Assembly (NCBI GenBank): GCA_035772405.1
Contig: JAYKKM010000348.1
Location: 4,563,501 to 4,627,500, forward strand
Direction of reading: 5' to 3'
DNA: 64,000 bases
Source of the DNA: Chrysogorgia sp. JL179-B06
Taxonomy: Eukaryota > Cnidaria > Anthozoa > Scleralcyonacea > Chrysogorgiidae
The notes below the pieces were generated by a model that was not told where the DNA came from, ran no database searches, and saw only the letters and a list, made by a program, of their open reading frames with translations. This document shows positions 9,998-19,366 of this stretch, in pieces. The position numbers and the translations under genes were made by a program. The stretch's first letter is position 1, and every line of letters begins with the position of its first letter.

Positions 9998-10122
9998 GCT
10001 GTCCAGCGATATGAAATGTTCTAGCGTACTACGTAAAAACGACAGAGCTTGCGTGGAAGTTCGGCTACGAATACATACAGTAAAACATTAAGTCCTCCAA
10101 CAAACATTGTCCCCACTGGAAA
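9998..10122 (-). repeat. Inverted scrap of gene A 3' end
   Basis: Reverse complement of about 1950-2082: it contains CTGTCCAGCGATATGAAATG and AGTTCGGCTACGAATACATA, which read backwards encode the gene A ending (YVFVAELPRKLC and RTFHIAG). A few bases differ. It has no start and is not expressed as a protein. It sits between the LINE remnant and duplication unit 2. Confidence 0.85.
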
Positions 10123-10905
10123 ACAATACCTAATTTCTTGCCACAATCATTTATATATACGTCTGCATTGTGGCAACGAAACGCCTCATGAGTCCCTGTG
10201 TAGTTGCACGCTGTTATTCAACCTCGTACGCAGGTTCTTCTCGTACTCACTCTTCAACTCCAACTTTCTTAGTTCAAATAGTCACTATACTCTGAATCTG
10301 AACTCTCTCAAACACTCATCATGCACTCATATTTATACCGTAACCAAAGACATAGCCTTAAATTTGGGATGAGACCATGATGCATCCACAATAACAGCCA
10401 ACATACTCAGGCCTGGAGCCTCCATTTTGAGAAGAGCCTGCGTACGAGGTTGAATAACAACAAGAACTGAGGCGTTTTGTATACGTCATTGTGGCAAGAA
10501 ATTAGAAACTATACGTGCAAGTTGTTTTCTAGATGTGTCAAATATCTAACCATACTTGTCAAAATTAAGACATGCCGTAATCTTAACCATATAATATTAT
10601 TACTTTCGAACAGACGATCAACAGGTAAACAAGTTTTGGGGAAACCCCACCCGAAATCCGCGCACATGGAAAACGATTTGCCAAAAATGCAATTCTGTTC
10701 GCAGTTTAATTGGTATCCTACGCTGCTGCGTCTATAACAACTAACAACTCTTGAACAGGAACATTCTTAAAACTGTTTGATTTTTACTTTAATTTAATTA
10801 ATTCTGGGACCGCAATAAGTGTACGCTGTTGCGGCAACCCTGCCATTTTCATTATGTAACTATAGAGTTGGCGAAGCATAATAAATAAAAAATAAAAAAG
10901 ATAAA

Positions 10906-10957
10906 TGACATCATGTCACAAGACAAATTTCTATTGGATTTCGATCTATTTAAAGCC
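10906..10957 (+). promoter_or_regulatory. Probable promoter of B-type gene 2
   Basis: Same block as upstream of the broken B copy: TGACATCA at 10906, CTATTGG at 10931-10937 and CTATTTAAAG at 10947. Conserved order and spacing to the ATG at 11033 support a promoter; function is inferred. Confidence 0.45.
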
Positions 10958-11032
10958 CAATGAACACCAAGAAAACAAGCCAAAAGCAAAGAAACGTACG
11001 ACACACGAACAATGATCGACTTCATCTCAGGG

Positions 11033-12031
11033 ATGGAACATTTCTCCAGGTTTCAGTTGTGTTCGTTATCGGGCCTTCTTGGTGTATTGCTCACAATATT
11101 TTACAGAAAAAACTTTACATTTCGAAGGCAAGTTGTTGGGTTCCGTCTTGAGACTGTGGGATGCCTTATGCTACTTTGGATACTGTCAGCGTTGTGGTCA
11201 AACAAGGCCGTCGTTTCGGCACTTGTACCTAGTATCATCTACGTAACGAAGGAATGGCTTGGAGAAGATTTGGCAAAAGACGAGAAGATAAAATCGCTTG
11301 TTCTGAACAGTACGGCAGCGTTTCCTTGCGCAACGCTGACCAACGATATCCGCGTCTGTCTCGCATTACGGGGACACATTGGATCGCGTCTCAAGAAAGC
11401 TGTTGGCCTCTGTACTTTGGTACTTTGGGGTTTTTCGCTTTTCTGCGAGAATGCTTTTGCTGCAGCACCTGTATCCACCCTCGTTTATGTCGCGTGTGAG
11501 ATCCATGGTTTCGTTGTCGAGGAGAAAGTTAAATCACTTGTATTGAGTACGGCAGCGTTTCTTTGCACAATTCTGACCGACGATATCCTCGTCTGTCTTG
11601 CAGTTCTCTGCGCCATGACTCAACTACTACGATGGCCAATATGGTTAAAGAACAGCCTTCGCGAACTACGCATAATCTTTGGACCAGTCTATCCTATCCT
11701 CGTAGTAGGTGCCAGCATTCAGTCTGACTATACATCAAACCTTCTTCTTAAATTATCAGCGTGCACGTCACTGGTTGCTGCTGTTTTCCTCCGCCCTGAC
11801 AACAATGAGGTTTTGAGATTGGTGCTGGCTGGTTTCTCCGTTCCTTCACCAAAGACTCGAAAACTGACACACGGCTTGTTGATGTTTTTGTGTTTGATTT
11901 GTTTAGTGGCGCACTTGACAATGTCATCAGGTATTCATCTCATTGTTTTCGTCTTTGGGGGACTTGACGTTCTTCTGTACGTTTTCGTAGCCGAACTTCC
12001 ACGTAAGCTCCGTCGACGTAATGATGACTAG
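11033..12031 (+). CDS. Orphan membrane protein, enlarged B-type gene
   Basis: Open frame of 332 codons from ATG 11033; an in-frame ATG at 11012 is less like the paralogs. The C-terminal 220 residues follow gene A closely (LRWPIWLKNSLRELRIIFGP, FLRPDN, TRKLTHGLLMF, LLYVFVAELPRK). The N-terminal part holds a duplicated module: GFRLETVGCLMLLW...KIKSLVLNSTAAF...LTNDIRVCLAL is followed by GSRLKKAVGLCTLVLW...KSLVLSTAAF...LTDDILVCLAV. Gene A has only one such module, so this product should span the membrane two to four extra times. The frame is uninterrupted, so the fusion is potentially functional. No family was recognised. Confidence 0.7.
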   Translation: MEHFSRFQLCSLSGLLGVLLTIFYRKNFTFRRQVVGFRLETVGCLMLLWILSALWSNKAVVSALVPSIIYVTKEWLGEDLAKDEKIKSLVLNSTAAFPCATLTNDIRVCLALRGHIGSRLKKAVGLCTLVLWGFSLFCENAFAAAPVSTLVYVACEIHGFVVEEKVKSLVLSTAAFLCTILTDDILVCLAVLCAMTQLLRWPIWLKNSLRELRIIFGPVYPILVVGASIQSDYTSNLLLKLSACTSLVAAVFLRPDNNEVLRLVLAGFSVPSPKTRKLTHGLLMFLCLICLVAHLTMSSGIHLIVFVFGGLDVLLYVFVAELPRKLRRRNDD

Positions 12032-12580
12032 CAATTATAGCGAAGCTTGTTTTATGACCTCCATAACGCTCCAGTTCTGCTAAAACGATTGTAGTGTTTG
12101 AGCTGAAGTCAACATTAAGGAACAGCTCTCACCTCTCCGCGAGTTCACGACGTCCTGAAGACGTGAAAATGCTCAGAGTTGCGTTGTAAAAATATTTCTT
12201 TGTTTTGAAGGCCACGTCGTCGAGGTTGCCGCTAATATATGTATATATGTATTGTACAGGAGTAAAGCCGTACGTTATTCTGTAAACTATTTTTTCCGCC
12301 ATCCTGTATTATACATTTTTAATGTAGTATAAATTTACACGCGAGGAAGCCCAATTATTCTAAGCCTCATGGTTTCTTTGGGGGTTGTTCGCTTACATTA
12401 CATATCTTTGATTTGTTTATTTAGTTTAATTTATTATAGATTTATCACTCTTAGGTGAACGGAATACTCCAACAGGCTGCGAGGGCCTACGATTTAAGGT
12501 CGTTATCCGAAAAGACCCGAAAGTTTTACCATTTGCTGATATTATTGCAAAAACAGCACTTTCTCCTCAATTATTTTTAA

Positions 12581-12660
12581 GTGATGGTCCGACCCATAAT
12601 TTGAACCTGTGTCTCGCAGCTTATAGACATGTGTGGTAACCACTAGACCACAACAGCTGG
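12581..12660 (-). repeat. tRNA-derived SINE head, copy 2
   Basis: Second copy of the minus-strand tRNA-like head at 5059-5142. The B box reads AGGTTCAAATT here, so it has lost one consensus base. The A box TGGTCTAGTGGTTA is intact. Confidence 0.55.
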
Positions 12661-14298
12661 TCAGAGACCATTTCATGAGGAACTACAACTAGTCTTGGGA
12701 AACTCATGACCGCATATCGTGTCTTTATATATGTGATAAAGCATGCTTCCTGTTATTGATATACATTTCTCGCTGGTTTTCACGGCTTATACAACGTTGA
12801 TTTTCGAAATAACTACGCCAATCAATGTATGAAGTTATTCGTTTTTGAAGCTATTTAAAAAGGGTAAGGGGAAAAGGTTGCCAGGGGATTATATTAATAC
12901 CCCTTCTCCACATGCTGCATGCATGCATCATGCAGAGATGACAACTACATACTTTGAACATGGATATATTCGCTTGTTTAATATAATAGAGGACTCTAAT
13001 AGATACCTCTTCAAGAAAACTCTAAAATATAATAGATTAAGACATCAAATAAGTGGCATATGTTGTTATACGGGTTATCTATTGCGTTGGCGCGACAATT
13101 AGTTGCTTTGCCACCTGTTAAAAAACCCTAACTGAACACCTATCCTAAGGCCCGGAAGGGAGTTATCTGGCGTAAAGCCGACGTTCGAGGTATTTATCCG
13201 ACTTAAAACACGATGTAAAAGGTTTCCTAAAAGAAGCCCCAATGGAGAAGAATATCGATATACAGTGTGTATCAAAAAACCCGGAACCCTTAGAAAATTA
13301 ATTAGTAATATTCTTTTATAACAAGCTATTGTGGTAGTTTGAAAGACACTTCGGAACAATAGGAAGAGAAAAAGATTTTAAATACTTTCACCATGCATAT
13401 ACTTCAGGTTATCTTAATTTCGTGTGTAACTAAGACCGTGGCTACGCATCCGTGAGAAATGTTTAGGGCTACTACAATAGTTTGCTTGAAAAGAATACTA
13501 ATTCATCACAGGTTTCGTTTTTTTATACACACTATATTTTTTACACAGTATATTTTTTACACAGTATATATTTTATATACATACAGTAATATATAAAAAA
13601 AACGTAACCGTGGCATAAAATTAATTAATATTCTTTTCAAACAACCTATTGTAGTAGTTTGAAAAAGCTCTAGACACCTCTGACCCACGAATGCGTAAAA
13701 AACATGGTTTTATACATCTCGGGGATAACTTTAAATGTATGTATGGTGAAAGTAGTTAAAAGCTTTCTCTTTTCCTGTAAAAATTGTGTTACTTGGTTAC
13801 GGATACGGAAATTATGGTGTGATTGAAAATGTTGTTTTGAGATTTTGTCATTTGCATATAGTTAATTGTATTCTGCGGGACCCAGGACAATATATTATCC
13901 CACTAGCTACCTATAATGTAAATCAGCTAATCAGTAATTACCCCCCCTATTGGCCTATTTCCCCAGGGACAATTCAACCGCCGCCGCCAATGAAAATGCT
14001 TCGTTAGATAAAACCCTCGAAGAACAAAGAAAACTGACTTAAAGCTTGTTATAATTCATAAGGAGCTGTTTATGTTGCGCTGAGTTGTGTTACGAAAATC
14101 ATTCCTCGACCCAAAAAGATCATTTGAAATAACATTATGCTCTTCTTACAGACAAACTTAGCCAGTTCTACTTTGAAATATCATTTTGGCTGTCTATAGT
14201 AGCCACGAGAAGAACCAGCCCGGCCCAGGACCTTATCTCCGCTCGCCCATGGGAACGAGGTTGGCCCATATAAACAGTCACTAAATTATGCTATACAG

Positions 14299-14482
14299 TA
14301 TCAGGGCCGTACTCAGAGAATTTTACAGGGGCTCACTTCAACCGACTGACGCACGAGTTTGTACCGACTACATCCTATTGATCGAAGCTTGTCAAAATAT
14401 TGTCTTTCTGTTGGATGCCTACTAAAATGACCCTGGTCAGCTGGTGAAATGGTTAATTAGTCCTACGAGTTAATAACGCACT
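14299..14482 (+). repeat. Dispersed repeat, copy 2
   Basis: Copy of 6715-6903 inside duplication unit 2. It ends CAGCTGGTGAAATGGTTAAT followed by TAGTCCTACGAGTTAATAAC, closer to the copy at the right window edge than unit 1 is at that point (TTAGTC here, TTATTC in unit 1, TTAGAC at 63972). Confidence 0.6.
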
Positions 14483-15027
14483 CTCAATACGAAATGAAAA
14501 CATGATGAATAAATTTATGTCTTTGGTGTTCTCTCGTTCATTACATTTACATATAAACAAAACATTTAACATCAACATTAGATTTGGAGTCTTATAAATT
14601 TGGTAGTTTGAAATTAATTTAAACTGATAAGTGCTAAAAGTTAATGATTCTACTTGTCCGTGTTAAATCGAACACGTCTAAAATATAACTTCTGCCGACT
14701 GAAACCCGTAAAAAGATTTTTGGGGGGTGTCACACCCCTCCTCACACTCACTCACTCACACACACACACACACCGTAGCTCCGGGCCTGTACAGTATACA
14801 TCACGCTCATGGAATATTTCATCCAGCTAGCCAAACACCGTCCATTTTGTTGTCGGGCAGTATGTCTAAGTCCTGCTTCTGCATATAGTTCCAAGAATTG
14901 CATGCAGTTGCAACATAAAGTTGCAACATAAAGTTAGAACATGTAGTTTAATCGAGTGAAATGCCAAATATTACTTGTAATATACCACCACTACATATAC
15001 AGAACTCGTGACTAGGCTCTCGGCAAC

Positions 15028-15173
15028 GGCCTCCGTAGCTCAGTGGTCAGAGCACTGCACTAGCATCGTAGGGTCGCGGGTTCAATTCCAGCCGGAAGGC
15101 CTTGAAGTTGCATTTTTCGCAACTGGTCTCGGTTTGGTCTTAAAATGTATATATTCCAACACCATAAATCCTT
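15028..15173 (+). mobile_element. tRNA-derived SINE, copy 2
   Basis: Same element as 7450-7595. The anticodon stem has decayed on one side (CTGC against GTAG), while the acceptor 3' side reads GGAAGGCC, which pairs better with the GGCC start than copy 1 does. It moved with the large duplication rather than by new transposition. Confidence 0.65.
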
Positions 15174-15489
15174 AGAACATGTAGTTTAATCGAGTGAAAT
15201 GCTAAATATTACTTGTATTATTACTATTAAAACGTCATCTTGATATCGCTACAAATTGCGTCGTTTTCGCATTCGTTTTCGTTTTCGCAGGTTCAAGGGG
15301 AAGTTGGCGGACATCGCCGTAAACTTTCTAATTGCGGTATAATGCGCTCTAATTTTGCCCTACCATGATGTATATGTAATATATAGGTGTTTTCCCAATA
15401 AAGTCAAGACTAAAGAAAGAAAAATTAATGAAATGATGCTGTATAGTCAAGGGTTTTTTCGGTTATTACTTTCGAACGCCACACATACC

Positions 15490-15689
15490 TGCTCAGGGGA
15501 GATCCCTCGGAAAGGGCAGAGTTACATCCTGTCTCCGGACGCGGCGTTCCTATTGGCCAAGCCATGCGACAAATTAGAAATAAAGAGTAAATTCTCAGAA
15601 TTTATTGACTTGAAAATCCCTACAAGAGGTGCCACAAGAGTATATATATAGTATAACAAACGAGAGATGGTTGTAGCTGAAGACGTGAT
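15490..15689 (+). promoter_or_regulatory. Probable promoter of C-type gene 2
   Basis: Same elements as at 7895-8093: GCTCAGGGGAGATCCCT (15491-15507), CCTATTGG (about 15549-15556), GTATATATATAG and GACGTGAT just before the ATG at 15696. Confidence 0.45.
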
Positions 15690-15695
15690 GCGAAC

Positions 15696-16448
15696 ATGGG
15701 ACATTATCCTAATTTGCAGTTATTTTCCGTATCGGCTGTTTTTTGTTTACAGCTTACGATATTCTTTAAGAAGAATTTCACTTTCCGTGAACATGTTGGG
15801 TTCCGTCCAACGATAACCACAAGCCTTGTAATACTTTGGATGCTTTCGTTGTTTTACGACAACACTTGCAGTCTCGCAGTCTCGGCACTAACCATCCTGT
15901 ATGTCACTATTAAGATCAAAAGTCTTGCAACGGAGGAGAAGATCAAGTCCATTTTTCTCACTCTGACATCTCTCCTTGTTTCTCACCTGAGCGCAGATTA
16001 TATCGCCTGCCTCATAGTTATCTGTGCGATAACACAACTCGTGCGTTGGCCACCGTCATTGAAATACTCACTTCGCGAGTTCCGTATCGTCTTCGGACCT
16101 GTGTACACCTTACTTGTAACAGGCATGGCCATACAATCTGGCTTTAACTCCAACCTCGTCACATTATCAGCGGCTATGGCAACGATGGCGTCGATTTTCC
16201 TTCGTCCGGACAACCAAGAAGTTTTGCGGTTTGTCACTTTAGGTTTTCCAACTCCTTCGACGCAAATGCGAAAATTCGTGCACGGGGTTTTGATGTTTTT
16301 CAGCATGATTTTTGTAATGGTGCATTTAATTCCATCAGATATGCATCCAATTGTCTTAGGTGGAACACTTGCAATTGGGATGTTCAATATCCTTCTTTAC
16401 ATTTTTGTGGCTGATCTCCCACGCCAAGTATGGCAGACAGTGTTCTAA
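15696..16448 (+). CDS. Orphan multi-pass membrane protein, C-type copy 2
   Basis: 250-codon open frame whose predicted product matches C-type copy 1 (8100-8852) at every residue, although the flanking spacers differ by many indels. Base-level identity in a coding segment exceeding that of its flanks, with at least one silent change (AGTCTT against AGCCTT), suggests selection on the protein or gene conversion. Topology and family blocks are as described for copy 1. Confidence 0.7.
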   Translation: MGHYPNLQLFSVSAVFCLQLTIFFKKNFTFREHVGFRPTITTSLVILWMLSLFYDNTCSLAVSALTILYVTIKIKSLATEEKIKSIFLTLTSLLVSHLSADYIACLIVICAITQLVRWPPSLKYSLREFRIVFGPVYTLLVTGMAIQSGFNSNLVTLSAAMATMASIFLRPDNQEVLRFVTLGFPTPSTQMRKFVHGVLMFFSMIFVMVHLIPSDMHPIVLGGTLAIGMFNILLYIFVADLPRQVWQTVF

Positions 16449-16658
16449 TACGGACCACAGCAACAGCCTTATATACAGGATATCCCAATGACACCCAGAC
16501 GTGGTTGTTTTTACTTCATTTAATACTTTGAATCTGGTATATAAATTTATTAATTTTGTGATCTTTATATTATATCTTTATATTTTGTGAATTTTAGCAT
16601 TAACTATAGCTTTAATTGTATGATGAACTAGCTCAATACATTTACTGTAAATTAATTA

Positions 16659-17760
16659 GACACTTGCAATGGAGCTCCTATAGATGAACTATATTATTAC
16701 TAAGAATTACTCTCGCTAGAGAAGCTATTATTACTAAGAATTACTATCGCAAGAGAAGTGCTGCCTGCTATATTTTGTGAATTTTAGCATTAACTATAGC
16801 TTTAATTGTATGATGAACTAGCTCAATACATTTATTATAAGTAATACAATGGTTTTTAAGAATATAGTGATTAAATCTCCCGCAAACCGAGGAATGTTTG
16901 TGAAAGTCCCGAGGGAAAGCATGAGGGCGAAGCCCGAAGGCGTCCCGAGGGACTTTCACAAACATTCCGCGGTTTGCGGGAGATTTGATCACTATATTCT
17001 TAAAAACCATTGTATTAGTTTGTAATACCATGATGACCGAGGTGAAACTAGTGTTTTCATTGTACAAAACTAATTGATAGTAGGAGTATTGTGTAATACA
17101 ATGCATGATCAGTGATGTATTCAACAATTTTCCATTGTAGGAAATTAATATAATTGTGTGAAATGTTTAGTGAAAAGTGAATATTAATAAGTCGAGTAAT
17201 TAACACTTTATCTTACTGTCATTAACATTGTAGTGTAATTATTTTGTTTGTTGTGTAAAACGTATTAACAAAACTCTTTGTCGTGTCTTTGAATTTTGGC
17301 TCATGAATTTTAATCAGGGAGAAATTAGAAATCTGCCCGGCTTTGCCGGGAGATTTAGAGATCTCCCCGCTAAAGCCGGGAATATCGTGATTAAACCACC
17401 CGGCGAGAACAAAAGAACCCGAGGTCATCATGGTATTACTGTAAATTAATTAGACACTTGCAGTGGAGCTCCTATAGATGAACTATATTATTACTAAGAA
17501 TTACTCTCGCTAGAGAAGCTATTATTACTAAGAATTACTATCGCAAGAGAAGTGCTGCCTGCTATATTTTGTGAATTTTAGCATTAACTATATTATTACT
17601 AAGAATTACTATCGCAAGAGAAGCTATTATTACTAAGAATTACTATCGCAAGAGAAGTGCTGCCTGCTATATTTTGTGAATTTTAGCATTAACTATATTA
17701 TTACTAAGAATTACTATCGCTAGAGAAGTGCTAGTCTCCTGACTCAGTCCCCTCCAGGAA
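16659..17760. repeat. Degenerate tandem repeats with CTAAGAATTACT motif
   Basis: The unit containing ATTATTACTAAGAATTACTA followed by TCGCAAGAGAAGTGCTGCCT and GCTATATTTTGTGAATTTTA occurs several times (around 16680-16790, 17480-17590, 17615-17700). It incorporates the 3' flank of the C-type gene. A related string (AGGCAGCACTTC with CTTGCGATAGTAACTTCTAG, reverse orientation) appears near 57424-57456, so the family is dispersed. No coding sequence was seen. Confidence 0.7.
16841..17030. repeat. Near-perfect palindrome of about 180 bases
   Basis: Left arm CCCGCAAACCGAGGAATGTT, then TTGTGAAAGTCCCGAGGG, returns as CCCTCGGGACTTTCACAAAC and ATTCCGCGGTTTGCGGGAGA after a short GC-rich loop (ATGAGGGCGAAGCCCGAAGG). 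TAATACAATGG is found at both outer ends in inverted form. It looks like a foldback or MITE-type element inserted in the repeat block. Confidence 0.75.
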
Positions 17761-18096
17761 GTGCTGCCCCTGGGCCTGAGCTGTTTTCCGAGAAAACAAC
17801 AAAACATCAAGTTTAACTTATTTTTTGTGGTTATTATAATAATATCAGTAAAAAGAGCTTCATAAAATAGCAAACTCTTCAGTTTTGTTCTTTCAAAACA
17901 CAACAACGTTCTTATAAGATCATGCAGCGACAAGTGGTCGCAAGAATTTCTCCCGCACTTAAAATCGGATTGTATAAAACACAGTCGACTAGACAGCTCA
18001 CGCAACTGGTGGAACTGGAGCGGACCTTAATCAGGGCGAGTTCGAATCCCACTCGAGTCAATTGACTTTTCAGTCAATTGACTTTAGCAGTGTTGG
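17761..18096. other. Spacer with tRNA-like B box
   Basis: No gene seen. At about 18005-18060 a B-box-like GAGTTCGAATCCCACTCGAG follows an A-box-like ACTGGTGGAACTGGAGC, suggesting a decayed SINE head. A direct repeat TCAATTGACTTT lies at 18056-18084. Confidence 0.4.
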
Positions 18097-18531
18097 TTAA
18101 AGGACATTGGCAACAAAAATAGCAATTTCAAATTTTTTACTTTACATATGATTACAGCACTATTTTGACGAAAGACAATCCTGTCATCCGCCATCTTGTT
18201 GTAGTACTTTACCTAATTAACTGGGAATTTGGTGACGTCACGGGTAACCGAGCTTTCGCGGACTACTTTTTAAAATGGTCCACACCATTTTGAAAAAGGA
18301 TGACATTCACAAAACTCGAAGATAAAAATTTGGCTTTACCCCAGTTGTGACGTCACACACATATCGAAAATACATCCAAGCTGGCGGACAATGATTCAGG
18401 TTAGCAACTTTGACAGTGCAATTAATATGCTTTACGAACATTTTTACAACCTCAAACTACTATATTCCGACTATTTAAGTTACATACTTTGATCTAAAAG
18501 GTACTTATTTTTTATTGCCAATGTTCTTTAA
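18097..18531 (+). mobile_element. MITE with TTAAAGGACATTGGCAA ends, copy 1
   Basis: Terminal inverted repeats TTAAAGGACATTGGCAA (start) and TTGCCAATGTTCTTTAA (end). The interior holds palindromic GTGACGTCAC CRE sites at about 18233 and 18348 and a hairpin ACTTTTTAAAATGGTCCAC / ACACCATTTTGAAAAAGG. No transposase is present, so it is a non-autonomous DNA element. Confidence 0.75.
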
Positions 18532-18851
18532 TCATAAACATGATTCTTTCTGTGTTATCCGCGGAGGATGATTCTGAGATATAAAAACTGCACACCGTCA
18601 TGGATCAGCGTTACGTTGTCGCAAGAATATTCTGTGCTCTTAAAAAATGAGTTAAATGAGCATACTGTTCCCAATTGGCTCGGGAGCTGGTAGAACAGCG
18701 GACTGGTACTCCAATTACTCGTTTAATATACTTCACTCAAAAAGGTTTGGTGTACATCCGAAATATCGAACAAGTGGTCGAACATTTCGAGTGATGGCCA
18801 TTTTTTATTCTTTTAGAGTTTTTGATTCGTACCCAAGTTACAGTATATAGC

Positions 18852-19366
18852 TTAAAGGACATTGGCAATACAAAATAAATACCTTTTCGATCAAAGTACG
18901 TTTCTTAAATAACCTGAATATAGTAGTTTGAGGTTGTAAAAATGCTCGTAAAGCGTATTAATTGCACTGTCAAAGTTGCTAACCTGAATCACTGTCCGCT
19001 ATCTGACTATCTTGATGTATTTTCGATATGTGTGTGACGTCACAACCGGGGTAAAGTCGAGTTTTGTGAATGTCATCCTTTTTCAAAATGGTGTGGACCA
19101 TTTTAAAAAGTAGTCAGCGAAAGCTCGGTTACCCACAGAGTAGTTTCATCAGGTTTACCCCAGGTGTGACGTCACCAACTTCCCAGTTAATTAGGCAAAG
19201 TATTACAACAAGAGATGACAGGATGACAGGATTGTCTATGGTCAAAATTAGTGCTGTTGTTTTGTACAAGAGTAGCTTTGTTTACTTGGATTACCTTCGT
19301 AAGCCTGTTTGTTAATCATAAAGTCAAAAATTTGAAATTGTGATTTATGTTGCCAATGTCCTTTAA
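18852..19366 (-). mobile_element. MITE with TTAAAGGACATTGGCAA ends, copy 2
   Basis: Same family as 18097-18531 but with the interior in the opposite orientation (TGGTGTGGACCATTTTAAAA, CCCAGTTAATTAGGCAAAGT). It keeps both termini and the GTGACGTCAC sites. About 80 extra bases near the right end set it apart. The frame at 19070-19315 lies wholly inside the element and is not a gene. Confidence 0.75.

Larger units (their letters stand above)
12032..15027. other. Long spacer of duplication unit 2
   Basis: The counterpart of 4446-7449. It includes the minus-strand SINE head at 12581-12660, AT-rich runs at 13520-13590, a CCTTATCTCCGCTCGCCCAT terminus near 14231 and the dispersed repeat at 14299-14482. 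A CACACA run (14740-14772) is longer than in unit 1. No gene is supported. Confidence 0.6.
10140..16658. repeat. Large tandem duplication, unit 2
   Basis: Second copy of the unit at 2640-9060. It carries the intact B gene and C gene 2. It differs by small indels, by inversion of the segment at about 10358-10525, and by an extra CATGCATGCATCATGC-containing insertion near 12917. The differences are few, which suggests a recent event or ongoing gene conversion. Confidence 0.9.

Noticed and set aside
19070..19315. 81-residue plus frame
   Set aside because: Inside the MITE at 18852-19366; the related MITE copy does not keep it.
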